64,000 bases of DNA from Eutreptiella sp. 'Long Island Sound 2002' (lineage: Eukaryota > Euglenozoa > Euglenophyceae > Eutreptiales > Eutreptiaceae), in NCBI GenBank assembly GCA_964036045.1, contig OZ038394.1, positions 1,056,805 through 1,120,804 on the forward strand. The letters run 5' to 3'. Of the stretch, positions 43,196-54,914 are shown piece by piece. Both the position numbers and the translations under genes were made by a program. The stretch's first letter is position 1; every line of letters begins with the position of its first letter. Below the pieces are notes generated by a model. The model was not told the origin of the DNA. It did not search any database and saw only the letters and a list, made by a program, of their open reading frames with translations.

Positions 43196-44213
43196 TTAAG
43201 GTTTCAGTTTCAGGTCCATCTGGACCAGTTTTTTACAAGAGAGGGGAGGCGGCAAGGCGCCGAACACCTCCTCATAGGTTATCAGCAGTTTCTTCAGGCG
43301 GGGGTCAAGGTTAAGACTCTCGAGTTTCTGAAGGAAATCCTCCTCAGCATGGAGGTTGCTCTTTCCATGTTCTTTCTTTTTCTGCCGATCAGCAGTTTCG
43401 GCAGGCACAGAACCATCGTCCCACTCAGGGGGACATTGCTGCCCATAGTGCAGAGAATACACTAGAGGTATCTCAGGATCAGGCAGGGTATAGGACTCAT
43501 CGTCCTCCTCAGACCAGATGGAGGATTTCCAGGTCTGTCTGAGGTATTGCAGCCGCTCTTGGCGCTCAATACCTTCGGCCTTCAGGTACAACAGCCGCCG
43601 GAGTTCCTGAGTGTCATGCTCAGACAATGGCATGTTATTAGCAGCAGGCCGTGCCAGAGCATCAGCACTCCGGGCCACGGGTTCACCTGTGTGCATAGGC
43701 TGCATGTGTAGCACTGGCTTCCCAACAGGGGAAGCGGGTTCAGAGGTTGACTCTAGATCTACCTCCTCTAGCAACAGCTGGGCTAGGAAGGCACTATGTT
43801 TTAGGTCAACACAGCTGGGATCAACAGGAGGGATAGTGCTGGCGATCTCAGACAGTTGGTCGTCAGCATCCTCTTTTACAGCTGCAGGTTCCAGATAGTC
43901 ATCGGGAGACTCACACCCTGTAAGTGTGGCAGATAGGTGCTCAGGAAATCGATTTCTGAGATCAGAAAGGGTCAGGCCACGATTTTCGGCCATGACCTCT
44001 TTCAGTAGCACCTGGTCTAGGTCACACAGGGGTACAGGATTGAGAGATCCATCGACGATGGACAGGAAACTGGCCCACTCAGGGGCCTGCATAGCTGTGT
44101 CTGAGTCCTCAGGCACATAGATGGGGCCGTCGGGGAGTTGCACTCTTCCCACGGTCATTCGATCTAGCATACGGTGCCAGTAACCATGTTCACCAGAGCA
44201 GCCCCAGTCAGGG
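43196..44213 (-). pseudogene. pol: Element D pol, methyltransferase-like C-terminus and linker
   Basis: Continues from 55728 across E: ...GGRVVMC | TPDWGCSGE..., with the TSD bases (TGCAC) inside the codons for Cys-Thr. PDWG corresponds to the P-x-W motif of the added domain. Then come WASFLSIVDGSLNPV, a long acidic linker, and GKSNLHAEEDFLQKL before MDLKLKP-TAA. The same linker motif (SNLHA or SNLHS) occurs in A and E. Confidence 0.85.
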
Positions 44214-44218
44214 GTGCA

Positions 44219-45026
44219 AGTGAGATTGAGCCCCATGGAGTATATATTTTGAACTCAGAGTGTACTTTATTTGAACTCAGAGCAGATTCAGATCAATCAT
44301 CATCATTCATCATCATCATCATTCATCATGCATCATGTGTCATGTGTCATGCATCATGTGTCATGACTTGCTGGCGCCCTAGCATGTGTTTTTCACATTC
44401 CAACCCAAAACTTCACTTTCGCTCAGAACTAACACAACCACAACCCCACTCTTATGGGTTCCTAAGAAGGTTATACTATTCATTTTTCATAACTCTTTGA
44501 ATTTGGATGATCACATTTTTGACATCATGGATTGTCATGCATGTCATGCATGATCGACTCATTTTGTGAGTGATACCACACATACTACCTTCGAAGGAGT
44601 CTAAGGCCCCTAAGGGACCTCTATATACTCTACAACCCTTTTCCATGGTTGTCCCTACTTCTACATGTATTTTAATGCCTATTTGGTGGGTCCCAAGCAT
44701 GTTTCATGTATTGGGGGATCCCAAGAGTATACCTAAGCCTAAGCCAAGCCCCAAACACAAGAGGAGAGAAGAGAGATAGATAGAGGAGAGGCGCCTGGCG
44801 GCGACACCAGGGAGCACGTGGTGCTTCCTAGGTAAGTCCTAACTAGGTGTATTTTACTACAACAGGCATATTTGTATGGTGAGAGTGGAAGAGAGGTAAG
44901 GAGTGAACATGAGTGTAAATAATGATTGTGTTTCATAGTCCCTTTTTTGCTATGGACTAAGCTGGAAGACTACAATACTATGAGCCCATTACTTTGCTGT
45001 TGTTGAGGAGGGTGCCAAATCTAACT
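44219..45026 (+). repeat. 5' LTR of element E
   Basis: 808 bp. Contains TATATATT near its start (about 44240), a (CAT)-rich tract at 44297-44370 with CATGCATCATGTG words, and CTCTATATACTC at 44616, candidate promoter elements. Confidence 0.95.
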
Positions 45027-45036
45027 GGTAGCAGAG
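45027..45036 (+). other. Primer-binding site of element E
   Basis: GGTAGCAGAG directly follows the LTR end CTAACT, and the preceding T makes TGGTAGCAGAG. It complements the initiator tRNA-Met 3' end. Confidence 0.85.
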
Positions 45037-45225
45037 AAAACCTGCTCTGCCTAAATCCAGTATCCCTTGGATTTAATTTCGGTTCAATTCCAGCCTGGAA
45101 ATTTAGTAAGGGACGAAGAAGAATTCCTGAACTCAGAAAATCGAGTCTGAAAAATTGAGATGGACCCTGTGAGAACTCCAAGCAGCCTAGAAGCTACGGG
45201 CGCTTCTTAAAACGACGTGCAAGTC

Positions 45226-46722
45226 ATGATACTGGTCTCCGATGAGAAACTAGTCGCGCCTACCATGGCCGGGTTTGGAACCCCAGAAGTACCTCTAGAC
45301 GGATCTCGATTCGAAGCCTATCGTTTTCCTGCGCCTACATGTCCTGAGTATGCTGAAGCTGTAGCTCCACACCCAGTGCCTTCAGCGAGTAACATGACGA
45401 CAGCTGAGCTAGCGAATGCTATGGAGGTCCTATCGTTGCTCAACCAGAGTGGTCGGTTGCAACAAATGGTTCAACAAATCGAACACCATGAAGGTTCATT
45501 CACTAATGCCCCACAGACTCATGAGTCGGGGACCACATCGTCTTCGACTAATCCTTTCCAATCTGTGCCATGGCGTTCTAATGTGACTTACGCCACTATG
45601 CCTCAACCCCCTATCCGTGGAGAACCTATTGTTCATGGAGTGCCTACCGGAGTTCCTGAGCCTAAGTTTTTCTCTGAGCCTCAAGCTCCCAAAAGGACTC
45701 ATGTTTTCGAAGCCTCTCCTTCTTCGGAAGAGAGCACTATCCTTTTGTCGACCTTGCAACAACTCAAAGGGCGTCTTGAAAACTTAGAAAATAGGACTAG
45801 TGCTAACTTAACCACTAACCCTTGTGTACCTTACCACCCCTCGCCTCTAACCCGAGTGTGCACGGGGCTTGCCGGTGTGCCTCCTGGAGTCAAGTCGCCC
45901 TTTGTACCCCGTACCAAAGCACCCAAACCCGTGGCGTGCTTTACCACTACCTACGAAGTATACACCCTCGACCAAGCCCTCGCCCTAGGACTCGGTCCAC
46001 TAGCGCCTATGGCGCTACTCCCCGACCCCACACAACCGGTGCCACATACCGGTAGAGGAACCAAAGCTTTTTTCAAACTCCAAACCGAAACCAAACTACC
46101 CAAGTTTTCGGGTAGAGACCTCGACGTTTACGCCGAAGATTTTTTGAGGTTCTTGAGGTCGACGGGACAAGAAGACCTCAACGAAACAGCCAAGGCGGAC
46201 CTTGTTATCAACGGTTGTGATAACAAGGACGTAAAAGAAGTGGTTTCGGGGGCACTCAAGAAAAGTGACTCTTGGGTAAGGTTCCTTATTACGATCGAAA
46301 AACTCTACCCTACTTACGTTACCGACCTAGAGCTTATTCAAGAGATAGAGCGTATCCCTCGGTTGAAGGAATACCCTACAACCGCGGACATAGCCCAATA
46401 CGTCCAAAAGTTTACTACGCTTACGGACCAATTGGCTACGTCCTACTACGACGACTCCAAAGCCCTCCTACACCTCCTACCTCGTGTTCCGCCCAAAACC
46501 ATGGACGAAATACGTGCTACTCCCGAGAGGTTGTCTAGAATACACACTTTCAACTCTCTCGTTGACCTCCTCTACGAGTTGGCCCTCCAGAGAAAGTCCG
46601 ACGCTACTTTGAAGAACTTGCACTCGATGGCTCAACTCAAGTGGCTAGACGGCAACACCAACGCCGACTCCAACGCCCCTATGAACCAAGAAGAAGCCTT
46701 TGCCCACTCGCTATGTGAGTAG
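45226..46722 (+). CDS. gag: Element E gag, capsid part
   Basis: 499 codons from ATG 45226 to TAG 46720. The N-terminal half is Pro/Thr/Ser-rich. The capsid-like half contains LPKFSGRDLDVYAEDFLRFL, YPTYVTDLELIQEIE and LVDLLYELALQRKSD, paralogous to A and D gag (PTYETDLS, ELALE). The TAG falls in the same frame as the following nucleocapsid reading, so it is either a nonsense mutation or a leaky stop. Codon use is more AA/AG-rich than in A and D. Confidence 0.8.
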   Translation: MILVSDEKLVAPTMAGFGTPEVPLDGSRFEAYRFPAPTCPEYAEAVAPHPVPSASNMTTAELANAMEVLSLLNQSGRLQQMVQQIEHHEGSFTNAPQTHESGTTSSSTNPFQSVPWRSNVTYATMPQPPIRGEPIVHGVPTGVPEPKFFSEPQAPKRTHVFEASPSSEESTILLSTLQQLKGRLENLENRTSANLTTNPCVPYHPSPLTRVCTGLAGVPPGVKSPFVPRTKAPKPVACFTTTYEVYTLDQALALGLGPLAPMALLPDPTQPVPHTGRGTKAFFKLQTETKLPKFSGRDLDVYAEDFLRFLRSTGQEDLNETAKADLVINGCDNKDVKEVVSGALKKSDSWVRFLITIEKLYPTYVTDLELIQEIERIPRLKEYPTTADIAQYVQKFTTLTDQLATSYYDDSKALLHLLPRVPPKTMDEIRATPERLSRIHTFNSLVDLLYELALQRKSDATLKNLHSMAQLKWLDGNTNADSNAPMNQEEAFAHSLCE

Positions 46723-47247
46723 TGCTTCGTGTCTTTCCAACAAGCACGAGGACAAGCAAACGGCAACCGTGGTGGTGGCGGTCGTGGCCGTGGAAAAGGT
46801 GGACGAGGCAAAGGACAAGGCCAAGGGCAGTGGTATTGGCGAAGGGAAGTCGAGGAGGACAACTCCACCGCGCCCAAGTTCTTCGCCACCGTGTTTTGCC
46901 CCAATTGTGGGACAAAACACAACGTAAGAGACAAGGCGTGGCAAGACAGCCTTGACGCGAGGAAAGAAGAGCAAAAGCAAACGAAGAAAGGTCAAGGCAA
47001 AGGGGGAAAGGACCAAGCGAAAGGAGGAGAAAAAGGAAGAGGAGGAAAAGCGAACGGAGGAAAGGCGAACGAAGGAAAAGGAGGCAAAGGAAAAGACGAC
47101 GACAAGAGAAAGCCTCAAGAGAAGAAACGCTTGGAAGAGTTGACGGAAGGAGAGCGAGAAATAAAGCGAAAAAGAGTTCTCAAGCTGGAAAGGCAAGCCA
47201 AGAACCTCAAGGACTTTCTTGCGGGTCAAACGCCGGGGGAAGCCTAG
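46723..47247 (+). CDS. gag: Element E gag, nucleocapsid-like part after an in-frame TAG
   Basis: Same frame as 45226-46719. Gly/Arg-rich start (GNRGGGGRGRGKGGRGKG), then FCPNCGTKHNVRD, which looks like a decayed or variant knuckle: relatives have C-x2-C-x4-H-x4-C, and here the last Cys is absent. A very long Lys/Glu/Gly-rich basic tail follows. Ends TAG 47245. Pol lies in a different frame (-1 relative), unlike the same-frame arrangement of A, B and D. Confidence 0.6.
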   Translation, partial: CFVSFQQARGQANGNRGGGGRGRGKGGRGKGQGQGQWYWRREVEEDNSTAPKFFATVFCPNCGTKHNVRDKAWQDSLDARKEEQKQTKKGQGKGGKDQAKGGEKGRGGKANGGKANEGKGGKGKDDDKRKPQEKKRLEELTEGEREIKRKRVLKLERQAKNLKDFLAGQTPGEA

Positions 47248-47285
47248 GTGGACACCGAGACGACACACCGAGGTATTGCTACCTA

Positions 47286-48152
47286 TTGAGGGTCGCTTTC
47301 AATGGTGTATGGGTGGACGCATACCTTGATACCGGCGCTACAATCTCCCTAGTCTCCTCTAGGTTCGTAAACTACGAGGACCTAGTTCCCAAAAATATTT
47401 GTGGGGTAAAAACGGGAGAAGGGGGAGTCACTCTCACCGAAGGCGAGATAGAAGGAGAAGTACAAGTGGGGGACCGAAAGGTACTTCAAAAGTTTCAAGC
47501 GTTCGACACCGACGCCTTTGAAGCCGTATTGGGGACGGACTTCTTTGCGCAAAACGAGTGGATAAGATATTTATCCCTTCAAGAGCCCACTCACTTGTTG
47601 GTGGTGAACGAAGAGCAAGAATGGGAAGCAATACCCCTCAAGGAGACAAAGTGTCCAAGACCTACGCTCAAGACTCTCAAGAGTTTTCCGTTGGCACTCG
47701 ATAGCGAGGTGAAGCAAGAGAGTATCCTCGCTACCTTGAGCCTACACCGAACGGAGAACTACACTCTCGACTCCGCCGCCAAGCGTGACGCGTTTCAAGA
47801 ACTTGGCCTTAACCCAAACACGTGTAACGGTGACTTTGTCGAACTCTTTGCGTCCAAAGAGAACGCCGACGCGGAGTACTTTTGTACTCCCCAAACCAAC
47901 AACACGTGGTGGTATGACTGGGGAAAGTTGGGAGCTTGGAAGATGCTCTACGCCAACCCCCCTTTCTGAAAAATACTCCACACGTTGGTAAAAGTTTATG
48001 TGGACCAAGCTACGGTCGCGTTGGTTATTCCCGAAGGGAAGAAGTGGGAAGAAAAAGAAAAGCTATGGGGGCCTATACTCGAAAAGTTGACGGTGACAAA
48101 GTTGCTCTTACCTGATGTTCCTCTTTAACGACTTAACCCAAAAGAAGAGGTT
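47286..48152 (+). pseudogene. pol: Element E pol, protease and methyltransferase-like domain
   Basis: The frame is open from about 47241. Protease is YLDTGATISLVSSRF. The added domain reads VELFASKENADAEYFC, WYDWGKLGAWKMLYANPPF, then a TGA at 47967 directly after NPPF. It continues in frame with KILHTLVKVYVDQAT, VALVIPEGKKW and a second stop (TAA 48126). The NPPF motif is intact here, whereas A has NPGF. Confidence 0.8.
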
Positions 48153-49609
48153 TTGCCAAAACCCCGTTGGCGAACCGCTATGTACCTAGTCTCGGGGAAG
48201 AACGTGTCCTCTAACCCCATGGAAAACGTGTCTGAGGAGAGAAAGAGGTTCGTGCTAAAGCACCACCGTGGGTACGGAAAAGAAGAGATGATGAAAAAGT
48301 TTCCGGACGTGGACGAGAGCAAGGAAGAGTACAAGTTCGAGACGCCTAAGTTTCAAGTCGAAGAAGTGGTTCAAGAAAGTCCGAAAGAGGCAAGAGAAAC
48401 TCAAGAAGAGAGCGAAGAAACCTCCGACGAAGGCGGAAGTATATCCGAAGCTCCTTCCGAGTCGACTATATCCTTTTCGAACGACTCCTACACCACTATG
48501 GACTACGAAGACTTGGTCGCCAACCTGTTCTTGGAAGAAGTAGAACCTCTAGAGGCTCCTTCGACCCCTTCCGAAACTCCTAACCCCGAAAAACTTCTTT
48601 CACACGTTTCCGTCCCACTAGAATCGATGACGAGCGAAGGAGACGAACGTGAACTCCGTCTCCTACACGCACGCCCGAGTAAAAATTTGTTCCCTTCTTC
48701 AAAAGAAGATTTGGAAGAAACTCGTCTCCTTCTACTAAATCAAATTGACAGACTCCCAAAACTGGAGCTAAAAGAAAAATGGAAAAGCATGGTCTACCTA
48801 GACGAGCACGACGGAGAAGATGGGACGTATTTCGATGTCGGCGAAGAATTGGTCATGCTTCACGAACTACACGAAGCATTGGAACAAGAAATTGAAGGAG
48901 AAGAAGAAAAGAAAGAAGAAAGAAAAGATCAATTACGCCGGAAAGACATCAAGAGACTAAGAAAGAAAGTCAAAGAAAAGAAGAAAATTGATCACCAAGA
49001 GAATCAGATGATTTTGGACCCCGAACAGGTCCTAGCCCTCAAGAAATTGACGGAGCAAGATGAAAAATCTAAGAAACAAGAATTAGGTGCGTCCAATCTA
49101 CACGCATCTGAGGACCTCAAGATTTCGCTCGACAAAATGGATGTTGACGAGAGGATCAAGAAAATCATCCTGCATTTCTCTGACTTTTTTGGTCCGTTAC
49201 CTCCACCCGGATCGGTGAAGAAACTCGTGACCATGGATCTAGAACTAAGAGAAGAATTTCTCAAACATCGAGTTCGATGTCGACCGTACCCAGCATCAGA
49301 AGATGACATGGCAGAGATTACTCGCCAAATCAAAGAATGCGTGGAGGCCGGTTTGGTTTACGAGTACAAAAAGACGGACTATTCTAAACATTGCAGTCCA
49401 TGCTTCCTGGTAGCTAAACCAGGGAGCACTGCAAAAAGATTGGTGGTCGACTACAAAAAGGTCAACCAGAAAATAAAACTGCACAGCGGTTCGTTGCCCC
49501 TGATGGAGAACACCGTGGAAACCGCTGCTGGATGCAGATACAAAACTAAAATGGACAAGCGGTCCGGTTTCTGGCAAATTGACCTAACGGAGCGTGCCCA
49601 AGACCTAGG
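48153..49609 (+). pseudogene. pol: Element E pol, acidic linker and RT N-terminal part
   Basis: Same frame as the preceding part. A long Glu/Lys/Ser-rich linker (coiled-coil-like EEEKKEERKDQLRRKDIKRL) leads to GASNLHASEDLKISLD and RT blocks CRPYPASEDD, LVAKPGSTAKRLVVDYKKVN and MDKRSGFWQIDLT (motif A). Near 49609 the frame slips (AQDLGHSLL instead of a relative of AQELLAFIT) and RT continues at 49652 in another frame. Confidence 0.85.
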
Positions 49610-51394
49610 GCATTCATTGCTCCGGATGGACGGGTCTACAAATGGCGGGTAATGCCATTTGGTATTGCTAACGCCCCGGCGTTGTTCCAGGAGCTGATGA
49701 ATCAAATCATCGCCCTGTGTAAACGACGACCGGCCGTCCAAGAGCTCCTACAGCGTGGTGCTGTCCTGGAGGCTCACATCGACGATGTCATCCTAGGGAC
49801 GAACACCATAGATGACCATCTCCTACTACTCCGAGAATTCTACACCGTCTGTCAAGAAAATCACCTCCGCATCAAGCTGGAGAAATGCGAATTTCTCAAG
49901 ACGGAAACAGAATACCTCGGATTCCACATCGGAGATGGATGGTGGAAACCGCAGGATCAAAAGATGAAGCCCCTGATGGACTTCGACCTAACGGATTCTA
50001 TGTCTAAAGCTGAAGGAGTTCAGAAAATCCGACAATTCATCGGATCCTGTAATTTGTACAGGCGGCATCTCCGAAATTTCACGGAAGCCAGCGCACCACT
50101 AACGGATCTCATCAAGAAGGAGACTCCGTGGCGCTGGGGACCTATTGAAAAGCAAGCAATCGAAGATGTCAAGAAGAAAATCCGAGAATGCCTAGTACTT
50201 GGAGTACCCCAACGCTACGGCGAGATGATTCTAATCACGGATGCCAGTAACGTTGGAGGAGGAGGGACATTATTACAGTGGCAAAAGCTAACTACGGATC
50301 AATGTAAAGACATTGATTATCGCCTAAGAGTTCAAGGTGTCACAAGAGAAGGATTCATGAAGTCTGACTATGACTCCCAAGAATGGCGCCTAGTTCCACT
50401 TGGCCACTGGAATTGGAAGTGGAATGCAGCCCGCTCACACTATCACACCTACGAGCAGGAGCTGTTAGCTGGAGTTCTAGTGTTGGCTAGTCAACACAGG
50501 ATCCTGGGTACCAATCCCATCACGTGGCTATGTGATCAGGATTCCGTGAAGTACTTTATGGAAAAACCACCGCCGGATGGAAAACGTCTACGACGGTGGT
50601 GGGTCTACCTGAGCCAACTACGGCTCGCTACATTCCACATCCGGGGAATTAAAAACGAACTCTGTGATTATCTATCACGGAATTGTTTTGATTCCCTGGC
50701 AGGGGCAGACACCGAGATGATGGCCCAGGAAGCTTTCGCCAAGATGGATCAACATCTCGATCTCTTTACGAGGAAAGAAAAACTCATCTCCTGGAGTATG
50801 AAAGACCTGACGGCCGATTACTCGGACATCTTGGACCAGTTGACGATTGGGAGCTCAAAGATCCTGGATGGAGTACAATGGTCCCGCACGTCAACTCACC
50901 TATACAGGGAAGACCTCATTTGTGTTCCCAAAAACTACGAAGAAACTATGTTGGAATCGGCACACAAAACGGATGGTCACCCTGGGGTGGAGAGAACTCT
51001 TTGGTTCTTCCAGAAGTATTTTTTCGCTAAGAGTAGCGATGCATCTCTCAAGAAGATTTTATCTAAGATCATCGCTGAGTGTCCCTGCACTAAGGCTAAA
51101 GCTAACACTGCAGCGGATCGTGGTGAGGTACGGAATCTCCCGATTCCGAACCAAATGAACTGCATCCTCTACGTGGATTTTATGGAGTTACCTAAATTCG
51201 CTGGCCATGACTTCGCCCTCCTGGTGACGGATGGACTCAGTCGCTACAGCCGAGTGTTTCCCCTTACTAAGAAGGTGGATGGTGAAGGAGTATTGAAAGA
51301 GATTTTCGAAGGATGGGTACAAGTCTACGGATTACCCAAGATTATCCACAGCGATCAAGACATCCGGTTTACCAGCCCTACTGGTTGGTACTGA
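49610..51394 (+). pseudogene. pol: Element E pol: RT, RNase H and integrase N-terminal half
   Basis: VMPFGIANAPALFQE, EAHIDDVILGT (HIDD box), RNase H LITDASNVGGGGTL, TYEQELLAGVL, LCDQDSVKYF and NELCDYLSRN. The integrase finger is AHKTDGHPG...CPCTK (C-x-C), and the core reads YVDFMELPKFAGHDFALLVT and IHSDQDIRF. It ends with TGA 51392 after TGWY; D and A have Lys there. Downstream the same frame continues. Confidence 0.88.
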
Positions 51395-52465
51395 AGCGTC
51401 ATGAGAGCTATGGGTACGGAAGTCCAGTTCGGAACTCCTTACCTACGAACAAAGAATCCTCTATGCGAACGCCAAATCGGCTGTTTCAAAACAGTCATGA
51501 GGATTCTGATACTGAACGAGAAGAGCCGAAACTGGCTAAAACTAGTCCCATATGCTATCTACTTGATGAATAATCAAGTGAGTAGCATTACTGGTTTCAC
51601 CCCTACTGAACTGTTCCTAGGGAGGCCAGGTTTCAACTTCGAATTCCCCTGCGCGAGCGAAGGAAATCCTAAAGTTGATGAATGGCTCACCGAGCAAAAA
51701 CGGATCGCCGATCTATGCCGATCACTACTGGAAAAGAAAAGAAGTAAGGAGAATCGTACCAAGAACCGCAAAAGAAAAGAAGCTATCTACCAAATTGGTG
51801 ACTGGGTTCTGGTACATCATACAAGATTCAAGGCATGGCCGCGTAACACGCTGGACAGCCCTTACTTCGGACCATTTCTGGTCACGGATGCAGCTGAAGG
51901 ATCCGTGTGGATCAAAACTCATCCTAAGTACGGAGGTCTGGTTGAAGTGGGTTACCCACAGCTGAAGCACTATGACGTGCTAGACGACCTCTACGACTGG
52001 GAAGAAGATCTACAAGAAAGCCTGGAAGCTGCAGCCGAAGATTTGGCCGCGGATCCTATGGATGAGGATGAAGACTTGCCGCCTATGGAGGATGACGGTT
52101 CACTACGGATGCCCGAAAGGGACATCTCTCTCTCTAGACCTACTGTACCTACACCTACGGCCGTAGAGGCTAGACCCAAAAGAATAAGCGCTAGTGAACC
52201 CATTACGTTTACTGAATCAGATATGAAAAACCAAGACTACTACTTTGTTGAAAGAATCCTCCGCCACACCTATAAACGTGGTTGGAGATTCTATACAAAG
52301 TGGTCTGGCTATTCTATCTCTGACTGTACCTGGGAGCCAGTGACGGGTTTCATACTCGATGACGGTAACGTCAACGAGGTTTTTGCTGATTACTGCAAAT
52401 CTCAGGATTTGCGTGACATTCTGCAGTCAGCCCAAAATCAGGCCCGCAAGCGTGCTGGGAGGTGA
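51395..52465 (+). CDS. pol: Element E pol, integrase C-terminal half and chromodomain
   Basis: In frame with the upstream part across TGA 51392. PLCERQIGCFKTVMRI supplies the catalytic Glu. A basic stretch EKKRSKENRTKNRKRKEA and a DWVLVHHTRFKAWPRNTL, SPYFGPF segment follow, then an acidic spacer and the chromodomain (VERILRHTYKRGWRFYTKWS, then CTWEPVTGF). Ends TGA 52463. Confidence 0.85.
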   Translation, partial: SVMRAMGTEVQFGTPYLRTKNPLCERQIGCFKTVMRILILNEKSRNWLKLVPYAIYLMNNQVSSITGFTPTELFLGRPGFNFEFPCASEGNPKVDEWLTEQKRIADLCRSLLEKKRSKENRTKNRKRKEAIYQIGDWVLVHHTRFKAWPRNTLDSPYFGPFLVTDAAEGSVWIKTHPKYGGLVEVGYPQLKHYDVLDDLYDWEEDLQESLEAAAEDLAADPMDEDEDLPPMEDDGSLRMPERDISLSRPTVPTPTAVEARPKRISASEPITFTESDMKNQDYYFVERILRHTYKRGWRFYTKWSGYSISDCTWEPVTGFILDDGNVNEVFADYCKSQDLRDILQSAQNQARKRAGR

Positions 52466-54906
52466 GACTACTCCCTCCTGTTTCATAGCACCTGTGAAAA
52501 CGGTGCATCTATGGTCCTAAGGCCCTGTTTCACCGAGCAGTGAGTTCACACTCACTAGCCTGGGAGTTGTCGTGGATTTCCAAGGGAACTCCGAGGCTGG
52601 GGGACAGGTTTCACCAATCTAGGGAGGGAGAGAGAGGAGCGGTGTGTAACTGGCGCGCGTGTGAGTGTCAACAGCCGCAACTGAAGTGTGTTGCCTAGGA
52701 GAGAAGTGAAACACTACTGCTAAGCAAGCCGATTCTTACGGGTGGTGAACACCTGGTTCCATTTTGGAACAGTCAAGCATCCACCACCGGAGGGGCAGGG
52801 TTGGTGTTCCCCCGGGATGGGACCTCCCCCAGGAACTGGGTGGGCTGCAGGACGAGCAGAGTTTGCATGGGCCGCCCAACCACGACCAGGGCTACCCCCT
52901 TGGCTGCAAACCTCCCCGCCTTGGGCACCCACCGTCAAAGACGCTAACGCCTGATCCTACACCGCAAGACACCCTGATCCTACAACTTCCCACACACACA
53001 CCCACGCCAAGGCAAGTCAAGTTGTAGCTAACACCAAGCATCCCTGAACAAACAGTGAACGCTTTGGGTGCATCTCGCCTCCGGTCCGATGACACCCGTG
53101 CAAGTGTGGACACGGAACCGAAGCTCAACGTGATCCGTGCAGAGTGAGTGAATGGCGCGCAAAAGTGTGTTGTGTTGAGTATGTGTATGCAGTGCTGTGC
53201 GTGGATGTGCGGTGCAGGGCGAGCATGTGTGTGAATCTACCTCAGGGTCTCTACCTTGGGGCTACCCAAAAGAAAAAGAGAGAGGGTCACACACGGGGAG
53301 ACCAGGAAAAAACCGTCAGGGATCAGAATGGGAGTGGGAACAAGGGCCAGCGTACGCTGACCAACGCGAACGCCCTTGCCCATTCCAATCCCCTGCCTTC
53401 CCAGTCTCCCACACGCTGAACTTAACGCTCTACAAAGGAGTAGCCCTTTGCAGGAGCGCCCCTTGCTAACGCCTCCAACCCACATCCCATTCTCCACTCC
53501 ACACTCCTCCCACACTCGGAGAACTCAAACCGCGCAACTTGCAAGTCGGGAATCTCACCCCAGAGTTTCATTGGTTAGTTTGAGTTCCCACGGTCCTACA
53601 CTCTCTAACACACGCTGCATGTGTGAGCGGCACGGTGAAACATATGAGTGTTTTAGGTGCCTGCACGTGAGCATAGGCATGCACTGAAAGAGCCACAAAG
53701 CATTCAGCCATAACACCACCAAACCACCACAACAGGGACAGTGACGCATATAGCGGCGCCTCCGCTGTGCATGCAAGCTGTCCTGCAGAGCGAGCAAGGA
53801 AGGTTCTCCCTACCTCCCAAACCTTGAATGTGTCCCTTGTGAGGGTTTTACCCTCTATCCTACTTGGATTCGGAGTTTTTACGTGTGCACGACGCGGCGT
53901 ACGCTGCTATTTTGCATGCGTGACGACCTGTTTCCCTCCTGAATCCTGCCGAAATGCCAGCCCAAGCCAAACCTTGCGAGGCACCAAGAGCGTGCACAAG
54001 ACTGCAAAGCAAGGTAAAAACACGCTACGCGTGTTGTGCAAGCTCTAACCAACACGTATGTTTCATTTCTGTTGTGCTATGTGTGGCTGATGTTCAAACT
54101 CGCCTATTAAACGCACAGTGGTGAATTGATGCGCGCAAAACGTACAGTTACCCTATGGCTGTACTGTGCACCCTCCCCGCGCAAAAATTTTTGCCTGTCT
54201 GTAAGCCTCACTTTATAAAATCGCGTTTTTCGCTGCTCGTTGTTTTCCAAATTCTTTGTTTTACAAAACTGCGCTTTTTGCAGCTTCAGAAGCGCTTTTT
54301 TACAAAAGTTCAAAAGTTCTTGGACTTTGGAGGCTTCGCCCCCAGTCCCGCACGGCGGACGCGCGCTGTTACGGGAGTCGCCAAACTCCCAGCGCTACAC
54401 TTTGTGCTTTTCAGGTGTCCAAATTTTTTTTCAAGTTTTGGTTCCTGGCGAGTTAGAAGCTCAGCTACGGTTCATTTTGAAGTTTTTTTCAAGCGTTATT
54501 CATTGCCGATTTCAAATTGATTTCAAAAATCGGTATCTGCATTTGTTATGTAAGGCTTCCCTAAGGATTCCTACGCCTTGTCCATGCTTTATATATCACT
54601 TTGAGCACAATCGTTCTGGAACTTCTGGTATTTGCATTTTTAGCTCCAAACTAATCACCTATTGTGCTGTGGTAAGAGTGGTATAGTAAGAAAGGTAACT
54701 CCCATGTATGCCTTCCGAAGTCATTCCACTCATTCTTTACTGTGGTACTGAGGTGCAGTGATCATACTTGGTATTGAAGGTGATCTAGTTCTGGACTGAA
54801 TAGTAAATGCTAAGAGATTTCACAGGGCTGCATATGATTATGGCCACAATATCATTTTTCAGCCTACTTTTCTGAGTATTTACTCCTGAATTCCAGGGCT
54901 TCAGTC
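52466..54906 (+). other. 3' region of element E
   Basis: About 2.4 kb of non-coding sequence between pol and the polypurine tract. GC-rich at first, then AT-richer from 54060. No supported ORF and no tRNA-like segment seen. Confidence 0.6.
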
Positions 54907-54914
54907 GGGGGGGG
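54907..54914 (+). other. Polypurine tract of element E
   Basis: Eight G directly before the AGTGAG of the 3' LTR. Confidence 0.85.
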